Source: Typha latifolia (taxonomy: Eukaryota; Streptophyta; Magnoliopsida; Poales; Typhaceae). From it: a stretch of 64,000 nucleotides of DNA. The position numbers and the translations under genes were made by a program. Below the pieces are notes generated by a model. The model did no database searches. It was not told where the DNA came from and worked only from the letters and a program-made list of their open reading frames with translations. Below, in pieces: positions 23,636 to 36,299 of this stretch. The DNA is taken from positions 6,014,001-6,078,000 of the forward strand of contig CM034105.1 in assembly GCA_019914945.1 (NCBI GenBank), read 5' to 3'. Position 1 is the first letter of the stretch; each line of letters begins with the position of its first letter.

Positions 23636-24436
23636 ATATGGCTATCTTTACATAAGATGTAAATTATGCTTCATGAGAGAACCTAAAACTCTCTAAGTGT
23701 TGAATTTGACTTTCTTATATTCTCTCCGGTTGTAGATGATTGATAAGGACTCAATTCAACTACTCCAAGTGCTTCAAGATATGTGGAAGTAGACAAACAC
23801 TTGGACAAATAACTCCTCATCAAGCAATAATAGAAAGTGAAGTTATTTTAGACGAGGGATAGATCCTTATGGAGTGTGAGATGAGTTTTTGTAATTCATA
23901 TTAAGTAAATTACAAAAGAAAGCACCAAGTATGGAAGTGTTTCTAAATTTTCATTCTTAGATTTAACCGATCGATTTGCGCTTGACTTATTATTCCATAT
24001 ATATTTTATAGTCAAAATTATGTCGCGGTTCGAACCTAAAATTAGCTAGAACTAATTATGCAGGATTGCTTAATTTTGTTCTTTTGGTCTTCGTTCTTCA
24101 ATTTATTTTCATGTATAAATCTTTCATAAATAATATGACTTGATTATGTACAAAACCCTAGATTGTACAACGTAAATACTAATATTTTGTTTCCACAAAT
24201 TTATCATTATAAAATATTGCACTAATAGTTTTCATATTATTTTGGAAGGCATTAGTTGCCTACACTTCTGTCTTACCCTTGCAAGCTTTTATTATTAATT
24301 GACTTAGAGTTATTGATATAAATTCTAGTATTTTTATACTTTTGACTTGGAAATAAATATTAAGCCTTCATGTATATCAAGTTTTATTATGGTACATGGT
24401 TGATTCTATATTTGAGTCATGACAAAGATTAACATA
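23636..24436 (+). repeat. Degraded LTR sequence, right part
   Basis: The stretch from about 24220 to 24390 aligns with the joined sequence 13430-13493 plus 16869-16988 and so represents the uninterrupted family member. It ends near TTTTATTATGGTACATGG, where a decayed primer-binding site would fall. The region 23636-24220 is AT-rich with no recognised content. Confidence 0.5.
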
Positions 24437-24847
24437 GATATTTACTAAAATACCTCTAAAAACAAAGAACAACTACACTCTTGTAAAAGTATCAAGGATA
24501 TAAAAATATTTGGCCTTAATTCTTCTGCGTATTGCATATTTTAAGAATTAAATACCCATGTATTCATCACATCCTCTATTCTAGTATTACAATAAAAACA
24601 CAAGAAACATAAATTAAGATAACTCTCCTCTAAACCATGAATAAAAAATTATTATAACACTATGCTTGGATTATTTTATCCTTCAACCAAATGAGGCTTA
24701 AAGCCCTTTGATTGCGCGTACCTCCATGTTGAAAATAATACTATGAAACAAGCATCAAGTATCTTAATTGAGGAGAAACTCGCTATTATAACAGTAGGAT
24801 TGTCATTTGAATTTTAAAGAATGTAATAAAGTATTTGCCTTAATTTT
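24437..24847. repeat. MITE-like inverted-repeat element
   Basis: The left edge reads like TATTTACTAAAATACCTCTA and the right edge reads, in complement, like AAATACTTTATTACATTCTTTA. These look like imperfect terminal inverted repeats around about 410 bases of AT-rich DNA. A relative of the right edge occurs at 25960-26030. No target duplication could be fixed. Confidence 0.3.
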
Positions 24848-26424
24848 AATATAAAATGATCAAAATACTCTACTTTTTTTAATAGAAAATTCAAAATATA
24901 TTTGATTTTGGTTGAAAATCCTTTAGTCCTATGCTTCTTTCATCTCAATGTCTCACTTTTTTATATTTTTGATGTTGAATATCTTCCAAAAAGAGATAAT
25001 ATAAAAAGGAAGGTTTCAGAAGTTTAATAATTTTAATGAAATATTACCTTCATTCTTAGTATTGAATGGAAAAACTAATGATTGTGTCCACATAAACTAG
25101 AATTGTCAGAGGGTTAAGTGGCACCAAATGAAAGTCTATGGAGGGATTTAGAAATTTTTTTCCTAACCACAAGGTTATAAAATATATTTTTCCTATAACA
25201 ATGCATGAGAATTTATATAGGAAAAATACAATTTATCCTCTTATAGGTTGGTCAAAATTTAAAATACCTCCATAGCTTTCATTCATTTATCCTCTTATCA
25301 GTTAGCTAATACCCTTGTAGTTTTGACTTATGTGTAATGGTTAAATATTTTGATATTTTTGCGATTTTTTTTTCGTACAGTGAAAATTATTGTTTATCAA
25401 TCGGTTTGATAAAAATCTAAAGGTTAAAATCCTTAAGGATATAATAGGAATGCAACAAATTTAAAATATATTACCGGTTCAATAAGTAATTATTATTTTT
25501 TAAATATATTACCTTGCACATTATTTTTTGATAATTATATTATCTTAATAATTTATCAAGCAAAATACATATATATCCTTAATTGAGAGTAATGTATATA
25601 TATCATAATAAGGGTATTGATGTCTTTTTATAATTAACTTAATAAAAGTTTAATTAAATTTTATCTATTTAATTATTTTTATTATTTACCTATATCTCTC
25701 ATTAGTTTAAGATTAATTTAAATTAAATTTAATAACAGATAGAGATAGAGAATCATATTTAAATTGAATTCTATCTCCAAAGAATCAAATTTAAATAGTT
25801 TAATATTAAATAATATCTCCTATAATTAAGGCATAATTAATCATATCTAAGAGAGAAATCTTAACGAAAAAAAGAACGTGTAATTCAGAAGTTAGATACA
25901 CATAACAAATCTTCTTAACTAATATACCCTTTTTTACATAATGTGATACCGGATGTGAAAACCGGTTATTATAGCAGTTAGATTAAAATTATAAATTTTA
26001 GAGGAATATTAAAGTATTTGCCTATTTTTGTCCTTTGTCTTCTCTCTTCTTGGATGCTTGTATTTTCAAACTCTGAGAGACATTTTTCCGAGGACTCCAT
26101 TCTACTGCCGTCCTTTGGAGCGACGAATTGGCCTCGTCGGGAGCTTTTGGTGGCTCCTTTCGTTTCTCTCTGAGATTTTTCCCTTCTCTTCCTATTAACA
26201 CTATAATCTCTCTCTCCCCCCCCCCCCCTTTTATATTCCCTCTCTTTTGATAAATTTAAAGGGCCCAGCTCACTTTGCTGGAAAAAAAAAACTGTAGAAA
26301 AGATGAGATAGCTGATATGAGAAAATTAGTCATTCATAACATAGATTACAAAGAAAATATTTTCAAATCATATTCAGGCTAAGGTAGTTCTATACAGTGA
26401 GCAAAACACTCTGAGACCCATCCT
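24848..26424. other. Intergenic DNA downstream of the peroxidase gene
   Basis: AT-rich DNA with no recognised gene. A poly(C) run lies at about 26217-26228. The GC-richer stretch 26030-26260 has no usable frame. Confidence 0.45.
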
Positions 26425-26430
26425 TTTATT
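26425..26430 (-). terminator. Poly(A) signal of the peroxidase gene
   Basis: AATAAA on the minus strand lies 35 bases past the stop codon at 26465-26467. It is close but plausible as a cleavage signal. Confidence 0.5.
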
Positions 26431-26464
26431 CAAACTAAACATAAACATCATGTGCCACAGATGA

Positions 26465-29400
26465 TTAAGCAGATAACTGTTTCTGGATGTCCTTCTGCAA
26501 GATAAATGGAAGAAGAGTTCAGAATGGCCTTTCCTTTTCTTTTTTTAAATGAATGGCATATTTTGTATGTGTAGAATAGCATTAGATTACTGTTTAGAAG
26601 TCGTACCTCTATCTTTAGAGGTGAAGTGGTGGGTGCATATCTCTCCACAACTTTGCCATCTTTAGCCACAAGAAACTTGGTGAAATTCCACTTGATGCCA
26701 TCTCCAAAGATACCTCCTTTCTGAGCTTTTAGGAACTTGTAGAGTGGTGCAGCATCCCTCCCATTTACTTCAACCTAGGAAGGAAATATGTAAGAGATGA
26801 AGAAAAGAAAAAATCTTAAGGAAATCATCTATATAGATTACTCAGTAATATCTTCTGATTTATTTTACTAATCATTACATGTACTGACAGAAGAACAGAT
26901 ATCAACAAGTAAAAGAAAAGTGACAGCATCAGAACTGCCATGTCCCAAAATTGCAGAAATTTGAGAAGCTCTATAACTTTACGGCCTCATTGTTCTTTGA
27001 GATTAAGGAAAATCTAGAATAGCTATTGTAGATTCTTATTCCTAATATTGTACCTCTGGTCTAGAATAGCGGTATAATAATTATTTTTAATGTGATATAA
27101 AGTTGAGATAAATTGCATATAAGAAGTGAAAACTTATTCAAATGCCCTTCATTTGATATGTAAATTTAAATTTAAGTATTCTCATTTCTTGTCATATGTA
27201 TTGGATATTTGTAGGCATGCAATGAGATAGGAGATAGGTGAAAAAAATTGAAGAGGAACTTCTGATTTGTGAAATGAAATAGGTGGGTGATAGGAAAGAG
27301 AGTAGAAGGTTTTTAAAATAATTTTAGTTAAATCAAGGGTTATAATTGGGCTTATGTGTGGGATAATTTAAATAATGTTTCCAATCAGAGTAGGGATAAA
27401 TTGATACTTCTTTTATTGATGACAAAGACTAACTTGATCAACAGCTCATTCCCAATGTGTAACTTTGGTGCATTTATCATCTAGAATCTAAATAGCATCT
27501 GAAAATAATGTGTGGCCAGGGGTGTACAAATTTGTTATCTGATTAAGTTTTGGTCTGCTTACATGCTATAAAGCGATGGGTTCAGTGGAAAGTCTCAAAT
27601 TACGACAACACAAGATTCATGGATGTCCTTACAAATATTGACCCGATTATAGGACGAACTCAGAAAAAAGATTTAGTGTACTGAAAAATGCTGAGAGATT
27701 AATCTCTCAGTAACCTGACAAACCTACCAAAATCAGCAAGAGAATACAAAGCTTAACAGGCATCCAACATATATAAGTTTGGACTCTTGCATTCATCCAA
27801 GGAATAATTGAATAGTTGGGAACATGCATTAAAATTTTAAAGCAGTAGTATGAAGTTTTCTAGCAAAATTACCTTATCAAAGATTGGAAACTCAGCTTTG
27901 AACATGGTGCATGCCACCTCCTTAATCTCCTCATTGCTTCCAGGTTCCTGACCAGCAAATTGGTTGCATGGAAATGCCAGTATCTCAAATCCTGGGAAGA
28001 TAAATTGGGAAGAAGCAAAACGAAAAGGGATTCAGTATTACTATGAATAAAATACTCAAGAAATTCGAAAAAGGGCAACAAACTGACCTTTGTCCTTGTA
28101 CTTCTCATATAAAACATTCATCTCCTTATAGTTGGAATGAGTTAATCCACTGCATGTCAGAGGTGTGAAACATTAGATTGTCCATTATAAGGAACTGCAG
28201 CATTCCATATGATAATTATGTGATCTTTCTCTTGAACAATTATAATTCTATCGCCAGTGAACTTAACAAGTAACCATGCTGACTTAAAAGCCTATTCCTG
28301 CGAAGTTAATCAATGTCTATTTATACGAGTTAATAATATGATAATTATGTGATCTTTCTCTTGAGGAAAAAAATTCTATTGCCAATGAACTTAACGAATA
28401 ACCATGTTGACTTAAAAGCCTATTCCTGTGAAGTTAATCAACATCTATTTATACGAGTTAATATGATCTTTCTCTTGAGGAAGAAAAATTCTATTGCCAG
28501 TGAACTTAACAAATAATCATGCTGCCTTAAAAGCCTATTCTTGCGAAGTTAATCAACATCTATTTATATGAGTTAATCAACATCTTCTCCAGAGATAAGA
28601 AACACTAGGCTGTTCAGTTAACCACCACCTCTTTTTGGCTCAAAAACTAAGCTCTGTATCTATTTGGTCTCTTTGGGCAAGTTATGCAACTGAGTGGAAG
28701 AGGAAGGAAACCATATCTTCTATTTCGAGTAGAACTAAGTCACTAACGATGACCCTCTGCAATTAGTAATTGGATGAAGGTTATGGTCAATCAGAATTAT
28801 GGTAGAAATTGAGAAGTTTTTTCAGTATAAATTTGCTCTGAAGTAATTTATCTCTCACTCAAGAACAGTATCAAACTTGACAAAAATAATCTTTCCTTTC
28901 CAAGTCTTGAGGATATTAAATAACCTACCGGGAAATTTTTTTTATCCATATCGTGCAATTAGAGAACTCTACTAATGAAAAGAGAAAAGTTCCTCGGTCC
29001 TTTTAGATAGAAGGAATAGACCTTATTTGGGATCATATCAAAGATAAATTTTTCACTCATAGTTAGATGTCATTTCATCAGATGTAGATGCTATGGGGTG
29101 GAGGAGAAGAAGGTATGATGCTAATAATGTTCGGGATGAATGGCATGCAATAAAGAAGGAAAAATTACAGTAATAATCCACACGAAGAAATAAGTCTGAA
29201 GATCTAATCAGGGAAAAAAACAGTGCATACCAAGTACTCAGTGGTAAATTACAAGAGGTTAGGTTTAAGTCAAAAGCTCCAATTCAAACACATAATCAGA
29301 AACTACAAAGAAAATTCAGAAATTCGCATTGCTGCAAAATTCCAGGCAACAAGAAGCAATTTATTGGGAGGGAGAATGCACCATCCCCTTACCTTTTATC

Positions 29401-29972
29401 CTGAAACTATATATTGCAAGAAATATCTTGTGTAAGAAGCTATTAAAGTTCAAATGATCCCTAATATCTCAAAATCAAGCATATCCCAATGAGTTTAAAG
29501 AATCTCATAGAGAAATTTCTATAAGAAGAGGAAACAAGCTATATACTGAAGCAATACCATTTTGAAGCAACATTGACGATAAGAAGAACCTTTCCACGGT
29601 AAGTACTCAGGCTCAGATCACTGCCATTGATATCCTGCCAAACGAATCCATTACAAATCAAAACTCAAGCTATCCATCAACTGATCTAATATTCTATCAA
29701 ATTAGTACAAGAGAAGTAGAAGAACTAGGAAAAGAAGAGAAAACACAAGGAATAATCACTACCAAGTATAAGAATAAGGAAAAAATCAAAGCGATTATAT
29801 AAAAAAAAATCCAAGAAATTAAAACTAAACAGTCATACTAAAATAGCCCAGGTATCAAATAAATAAATAAAGGCCGAGAAGAGAAGGGTTCATGAATAAA
29901 TTAGATCAGAGATCAAGAAGTCATTACATTTACAGTGATATCATAGATTGAGTTGGGCATCTCGGCGGCCAT
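26465..29972 (-). CDS. GPX: Glutathione/thioredoxin-dependent peroxidase, six exons
   Basis: Reduces hydrogen peroxide and lipid hydroperoxides. Plant members mostly use thioredoxin as the electron donor (family knowledge). Exons in coding order are 29928-29972, 29558-29634, 28088-28149, 27873-27991, 26607-26774 and 26465-26494. All borders are GT/AG and the joined frame is 501 bases, 166 residues. Catalytic Cys41 lies in NVASKCGLTHSNY, and its codon is split TG|T across intron 2. Gln72 is in FPCNQF and Trp130/Asn131 in KWNFTKF. Cys89 in [14 protein letters not shown] is the probable resolving cysteine. There is no selenocysteine codon. Two in-frame Met codons (1 and 5) occur; the first was chosen. 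No transit peptide is seen, so the cytosolic type is likely. A LINE ends about 300 bases upstream of the start. Confidence 0.95.
28207..28578. repeat. Three-unit tandem repeat in peroxidase intron 2
   Basis: Units begin near 28207, 28337 and 28462, each containing 'gatctttctcttga', 'ccagtgaacttaac' and 'cctattcctgcgaagttaat'. The spacing is 129 then 114 bases, so the units differ by small indels. The array is wholly intronic. Confidence 0.85.
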
Positions 29973-30029
29973 TTTTAGTTCTCCAGGGAAATTGGTAAGA
30001 GCTCTAACGAAGGAGAAGACCCGAACTCT

Positions 30030-30037
30030 TATAAATA
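30030..30037 (-). promoter_or_regulatory. TATA box of the peroxidase gene
   Basis: TATTTATA on the minus strand lies 58 bases before the start codon at 29972. That leaves room for a leader of roughly 25-30 bases, which is short but possible. Confidence 0.5.
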
Positions 30038-30429
30038 GTATGTGCTACTACTTCGATATGATCACGATTTTCTTGAACAGTGGGGAAATTATTGGGCACA
30101 CGGCTCTTGCTGCCCATCTTGTGGACTTTTCAATGGAAAATCGTTGTGTTCACACGGTGTGAACACAAAGAGGCCAAGACTGCCCACCTAAACACTACTC
30201 CCAACTACCGGAGCAGGTGCTCTGCTGCCCCGCTGCACGAATTAAATTACATCATGATACTCTATTGGTTTTTTTTTTTTTTTTTTTTGAGAAGGGGAGA
30301 TGTAGTCAGCTATACGTCGGCGGCCCAAGTAATTGGCCAGCTGAGTCGCTCAAAATTTGGTTACAGGGGTATGGGGGAAGGGGGTCCAAAGGTCCCAATA
30401 CAACACAAGTAGACAATTCTTTACCTCTG

Positions 30430-33400
30430 AGTTGCTGCCCAGTCAGCAGCTCAATTAGCTTCTCTAAATACATGAACCACTTTGTATGTCTGAAATCTAC
30501 CTAAAAGAGATTTACATTCTGCAATCATATTCCAACTTCCCAAGGATAGGCAGCCTCCATGCACAGCAAGCGAACCACCTCCAAGGAGTCGGTCTTCACC
30601 ACTAACTTACAATTAGTGGATATAAGTCGCAACCCAAAACGAATTGCCCATACCTTCGCATATAATGTTGAGACGCTGGGACATGGTTCCCAAGCTATCT
30701 TCATGTGGGTTCCTTGATCATTGCGCAGTATGATACCCACCCCTGCCCGGTAGCATTGGGGAGAATAGCATCCATCTGAGTTTAGTTTGAGCCAGCCCCT
30801 ATCTGGCATGGCCCAACAGACACTCAATCTTTCTCTCTGCTCACTTGCTTTGCCATTTTTTGAAGCGTAGTCCAATGCCATTTGAATAATCCCCCGCACA
30901 ATAGCTCTCGGACGATTAGCCTCCAACTCATGGACCTTGGCATTCCTTTGCTTCCACACCACCCACATGGTAGCGGCAATTACCGCCTTGGTGAACTGAT
31001 TTTGTCCTTTATCCTCATGCTATCTTTGCATGATCCAGCCTGCTTCCACTCGGTGCTTCAACTGCCCCAAGATGCGCTCAATCTCTATCCAGCATTCCAA
31101 ACTGTAGCGGCACTCAAAGAAAAGGTGTGTGATTGTCTCATCCTCCGAACCACAGAGCGCACATTTCTCCTCTTGGCCTATCCGTAAGCAGTGGATATAG
31201 TGCCAAGTTGGCAGCCGACCCCACGCCATTTTCCAGCAGAAAGCCTGGACGCGCGGAGCGATCGACAATTTCCAGATTGCCTTCTAGCCGCCTACTTCTC
31301 CAACCTGTTGTTGCCGAAGGAACTCATAGATAGATTTTGTTGTAGGGATGCCATGCAGGCTTGGTCCCCATATCCAGCAATCCTCTAAGGAGGAGTCGCC
31401 CACGAGCTTTGAGGAGATCTCAAAAGCTATATCCACTCCCCCGGCATTTATGATACGCTCTGCTGGCCACTGTCGACTGTCCATAAGGTTAGAAACTAGA
31501 AGGTTCCCGTCAAGAAGGTCCAAGTGCATCATGATTGCTTGCCGGTTCCATGGAATAGGCGACGACCATGGTTCCAAAGCTGCCCTTGTACTACATCCAT
31601 TTCCTATCAGCTTCCTGCAACCAAATTTAAGTTGGTTTGCAGTTTTCTTGATGGCACGCCAGACCCATGAACCCTTCATCGTAGAGCTATGATCCCAAAG
31701 GTCCAAATCTCCATATTTGCTGAGTAGAATTTTCACCCATGGAGAGTCAGCCTTGTTGAGAACCTTAAACACTAGCTTGCCAAGATGGGTTGTACGAGCT
31801 TGACGGAGGTTCCTAATTGCCAAACCCCTTTCCTCCCTAGGCCACGTATCTGCGACCACGACCATTTTCCCAGAGGAACTCTCTCACCTTCCTGGTGATC
31901 GCTTCAAGAACCAAATCCGACAGCCAAGTACTGCCTAACCAATATGATGGAATGGCTAGCATAGTCGAGTTGATCAACGTACGGCACCCAGCCGTGGAGA
32001 GGGTGCTTCTTTTCCACCCAGCCAGTTTCTTCTCTACCCGATCCACTATCCCTTTGTGATCCTTCACCTTGATTTTGCGCCCCGAGATAAGGACGCCTAG
32101 GTAAGTGAAGGGTAAGTGTGCAGTCTACAATCCAAATGCTGTTTAGAGTTGATTTGCTTGAGTAGGGGATATCCAGTTCGAAAGATAGCAGATTTTTGAA
32201 AATTCACCCTTTGACCAGATGGGAGTGAATATCTCTCTAAGCATTCCATGATGGTTACCACGTTGGAGGTGGTAGCCTGGACTGTTAGTAGTAAGTCATC
32301 GGCGTACAATAAGTGGGATAGCCTAGTATCACCCACTTGGAATCCTTTCAGGTCCCCTCTCAATGTTCTCTCGTTGAAGATGCTCGAAAGAGCTTGCGAC
32401 ACCAGAATGAAGAGGTAAGGTGACATGGGATTGCCCTGCCCGAAGACCCCGTGTGGGAAGATCCACTCCATGGGTTCGCCATTGATGAGGACGGCAAACC
32501 ATGGGGAGGAAATGCATGCCTATATCCAGTTGCACCAGCGAGATGGGAATCCCATACGTTGAAGGGTACTCATGACAGCCGTCCAACTAACACAGTCATT
32601 CGCCTTCTCCATGTCTAGTTTGATCATCATCAATGGTGAACTTCTTGCCCCTGTAGCCATCGAGTGGGCGACCTCTTGTGCTGCCAGGGTGTTGTCAACG
32701 ATACTCCGGCCTGCCACGAATGCCGCTTGTTTCAGACCGACCAGCTTTGGGAGCACTGTCTTCAGTACGCCCACCAGAATTCTCGCAATGATCTTGTATG
32801 TAACATTACATAATGCTATGGGACTGTAGTCTTGCACCTCAGTGGGATGGTCCTTCTTCGGCACTAGTGTGACAAAGGTATTTCCCCAGCAGCTTGGTAG
32901 GGTGGCGTTGGAGAAGAAGTGTTCAACTGCCTGAGTAAGGTCGTCACCCATTGTGTCCCAGAATTGCATGTATACCTCTGCTTGAAGTTCGTCTGGACCC
33001 GGCGCTTTCCCGCGGGGGAGATTCCATAAGGCTGTTTTAATCTCCTCAGGGGTGACCGGAGAAGTGAGAGCATGGCCTTCATCAGGTGCAAGCATCGGGA
33101 GCTGTGGCCATGGCAGGTTATCAATAGTGGTTTCCTCCTCGGCACTCCACAGCTTGGTGAAGAAGGAGATAAAGCTATCGCTTACCTCGGCTTTAGCTTG
33201 GATCCATTCTTTGGCTGGGGACATAATGCCAGGGATGTTATTTCGTCGTCGACGGATGGTAGCTGTAAGTTGGAGGAACTTTGTATTGCAATCCCCATCT
33301 TGCACCCACTTGAGTCTGGACCTCTACAGCCACTTTAAGTTGATTTTGCCTACTAAGTGCTGATTTCCTGTTGTATAGGCCTCGTAAGGATACCAATCCA

Positions 33401-34374
33401 TCTTCATCCAAGTGGCCTTCAGCATCCAAAGATTCCAGCTTGGCTATATCCTGGTTAGTGGCGGCCAAGTTTTCTTCTAGGTTGCCTACCGCACTCCTAC
33501 TCCAGCGACGTAATGCACCTTGCAGATAGAACACCTTTTGCATGAGCATTTGCATGGGGTTTCCTCGCATTGGGCGACGCCAGACTTTCTCCACAGCAAG
33601 GCGGCATCCTTCATACTCAAGCCAGTGAAGCTCGAACCGGAAAGGGCAGGCAACTCTACCAGGTGGGGGATGAATAGCTAGGAGAAGAGGGGCATGGTCT
33701 GATGCAGACCGATCGAGATGAAGAACCTTGTAGTGAGGATGAGAGCTAAGCCAGAGCGGATTTGCCAAGAAGCGATCTAGATGAATCCATATCCGACTAG
33801 AGCCCCCTTGGTTATTGCACCAGGTGAACGGTAAACCCTCATAGCCAAGATCGCAAAGCCCGATCACTTCGATAAAGGCTTTAAACTGCTTGCTTTTGGG
33901 TCCCAACTCCACTTTGTTGCAACTCTTCTTTTCATGAGTTGAAAGAAAAACGTTGAAGTCGCCACCAAGTATCCATGGGATACAGAGGGTGGATAAGGTG
34001 GTGAGCTCTTCCCGAAGAAACTTTTGGGCCTGGACATTGTTACTAGCATATACTATTGTCCACAGCCTAGTTTCGCCAGTGGGAGTCGTTAGCACCCAGT
34101 GGACAGCATAACGGCAAACCGAGAGAATGTCCACCCAGCCAAGCTTTATTTTCCACAAAACAATGATGCCACCCGATGCACCAATCGCCGGGACGGCGAA
34201 CCATTGCCAGGTCCGGCCAACGGATCTGGCCACCTTCCTTGCGTCCTCCCAGCTCGTATGGGTTTCTAGGAGGATGAGCATATCCAAGTTGTGATCTCTA
34301 TTCAAATCTCTACATCTATAAAGAGCTTCCCTCTTAAGGGCGCCCCTGCAGTTCCAGTATATGACTTTGATCAT
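30430..34374 (-). pseudogene. LINE ORF2: endonuclease, reverse transcriptase, RNase H (broken)
   Basis: Codon 1 is at 34374 and opens MIKVIYWNCRGALKREAL, the start of the apurinic-type endonuclease domain. An intact 378-codon endonuclease frame (33238-34374) is followed, after a frame change near 33238-33305, by the reverse transcriptase. That is in pieces: 32520-33305 with the KAPGPDELQAE motif, then 32097-32471 with the active-site YADDLLL. Further pieces are 31837-32067 and 31284-31865. The zinc finger zf-RVT at 31020-31268 has CALCG...HLFFEC. The RNase H domain at 30525-30968 keeps NSDGC, but the expected catalytic Glu in the AE dipeptide is Lys (YAKVWAIRFGL). It continues past 30525 into REAN, a stop, then AADW. 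At least four frame changes or stops make it non-functional. Confidence 0.85.
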
Positions 34375-34398
34375 TTAACACCAGAGAAAAGGAGGGGG

Positions 34399-36237
34399 TT
34401 AAGCCGTCCTCCCTCTTTTGGCCACCGCTGGCCGCTCAGCAGCAGGGCCATCCACTTCGATGGTCTCAGTCTCTAGACGGCCTACTGGAGTGTACTCCAC
34501 CATGACCATTTGAAGAGCTTCCTTGTCGGTTGCCATGGTATCCAGGGGCTCCTCGATGCTCCCTTGGCAGAGAGCTTGCTTAAGCGACATAACAGCCTCT
34601 CCATGTTTGGCCGCAAGGTTGTCTACCGCCTCCTCCGTCGACCTGAATTTGGCGGAAGCAACGCCTCCCTGGATCACATCCACAGGGTATAGCTTTGCAT
34701 GCATTGGGTGGGAAACTCTAGCCTTAACAGTTTTTACGTAAGAGGATTGGGTTCCGCGTTGCATGCCAGTACCCAGTCTGATAGACAGGCCATTAATTAT
34801 GGCAGAAGCTAGGCCTTGAATCGGGATTTCTACTTCAGACGTGTCCTTGCCTAGCTGCTCTCCACCTGAGCTAGACATTAATTGCCCCTCCAACGTGTCA
34901 GATTGGTCTGCCATATCCTTCTTAGATAATTGGAGAGTTTGGCTATATCCTTGATGTTGACCAGTTGATGGCCCCACCAAGTCTAATTTGCCTTTTTATT
35001 TTCCCCCAACAGAAGGGTTCACTTTCTCATGCACCATGCTAACCTTAACTGTCAGAGGTTGACGAGGTAACCCCATATCATTTGCAGATTTGCTTCCTAT
35101 CTTCTGAAGATCTTCTTTTCTTTCCTTGGTATGGAGTAGCTCCTGCCTTTTGCCTACATCTCTAAAGATACCTTCTTCAGCTTTCTTATACTGTGGATGA
35201 GGCATTCCAGGTCGTTGACGAGGCGGCTCCCTCCTTGTTTCGATAGGTTTGTTTGTCGCTCTTGTGGTTCTAGGTTGAGTAGGCCCTGCCCTATTTCTGG
35301 CTTTACGTTGGACAGTGAACCATGGACCAAGCAATGGGTTCCTCTCCTCCGTTGAACCTTCATGAGGCCCGCACTCCGTCGGCTGCTCCGGCGGCATCTG
35401 ATTTGGGCAAGTCTCCTTCTCTGAGTTAGAACCTGGTTGCAACGTTGGGCACATCTCCATCTTGTGGCCTAAGCGACCACAGACATAACAGAAGTTGGGA
35501 ACATTTTCATATAGGCAAGTTTGTTCCACTTGGTCCTCTTTTGGTCCAAGCCACACAGCAGTCTTAAGCATGCAGCTGAGGTCTATTTCAATGCATACTC
35601 GTGCAAATCTACTTCGAGAGTGATCAAGAGTTGTCTCGTCAACCCTCAAAGGTTTGCCAAAGAATGCAGCCAGTTGGACTAAAGCATCCAACTCCCAGTA
35701 TTCTTTGGGAAGGTTGCGAAGTTGGATCCAGACAGGAGCTGTCGTGAACGCTGTCGGCGATGGCCTGAAGTTGTTTCTCCATGGGATGAGGTTTAGCACC
35801 TTCCCTAGGATTGTCCAAGGGCCCATGGTAAGGGCATAGTCTAGGTCTTCTTGTTTCTCAAACCTGAACACATAAAATCCCTCCTCCATATCCGAGACTG
35901 AGAATCCTTCGATGCCATTCCATAGTTTGGCGAGAATGCTCTTGAGTTTTGTCAGCGGTAGACCCCTACCTAGGAACCTACCAAATAGAGATAGTTTCCA
36001 CTGAGCTCTACACTTCTCTAGAGTCTCTGGGTCTATTACCACCGAGTCTTCAAGGCTAGACTTGATCTTTGCCATCACCTCTTCTGGAATATGTCCCACC
36101 TTGGATGCAGGACTTTGCCTACCCGCGCAGCTACCGAAGCCCACAATTTTGGAGGTTGCTGCTTCGACGTGCGAGTAGACTTCGATGAGGAGGCTCGCCG
36201 AAGGAGAGCATCTTCCCCCTCGTCTCGCCCAACCATC
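34399..36237 (-). pseudogene. LINE ORF1: Gag-like protein with CCHC knuckle (broken)
   Basis: The likely start is the ATG at 36235-36237 (MVGRDEGEDALLRRASS). A one-base frame change near 36120-36140 shifts into the long frame 34996-36144. That frame shows the DUF4283-type RNA-binding region (KLSLFGRFLGRGLPL...EEGFYVFRFE) and a knuckle CYVCGRLGHKMEMC. A TAA at 34996-34998 interrupts it. The same frame resumes to 34399, ending near RPAVAKRGRTA just 24 bases before ORF2. ORF1 proteins of plant L1 elements coat the RNA (family knowledge). The two lesions would abolish a full-length product. Confidence 0.8.
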
Positions 36238-36299
36238 TAAGTTTTAGCTGGTTTGGCTGGCAAATAATTAAAAGATTTAAATAGAAAAGAAGGTTATTT

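Larger units (their letters stand above)
30269..36237 (-). mobile_element. L1-type LINE with RNase H, nearly full length, inactive
   Basis: A non-LTR retrotransposon on the minus strand. ORF1 starts near 36237 and ORF2 at 34374. The element ends in a 20-base poly(A), seen as T at 30269-30288. Domain order is DUF4283-like Gag with CCHC knuckle, endonuclease, reverse transcriptase, zf-RVT and RNase H, the usual plant L1 layout. Stops and frameshifts break both ORFs. I found no matching target duplication next to the poly(A) and beyond the 5' end. The 3' end lies about 300 bases upstream of the peroxidase start codon, in the same transcriptional direction. Confidence 0.88.

Noticed and set aside
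21865..23655. Long low-complexity frames on both strands
   Set aside because: They fall in truncated LTRs and consist mainly of Ser/Leu or Arg/Glu runs from GA/CT repeats.
27000..27500. MITE in peroxidase intron 4
   Set aside because: Some repeat-like phrases occur ('aatctagaatagctatt') but I could not find convincing inverted ends or a target duplication.
36144..36144. Start of the LINE ORF1 at 36144
   Set aside because: That codon is GTG within the body of the protein. The ATG at 36237 in a neighbouring frame, followed by a frame change, explains the upstream similarity better.
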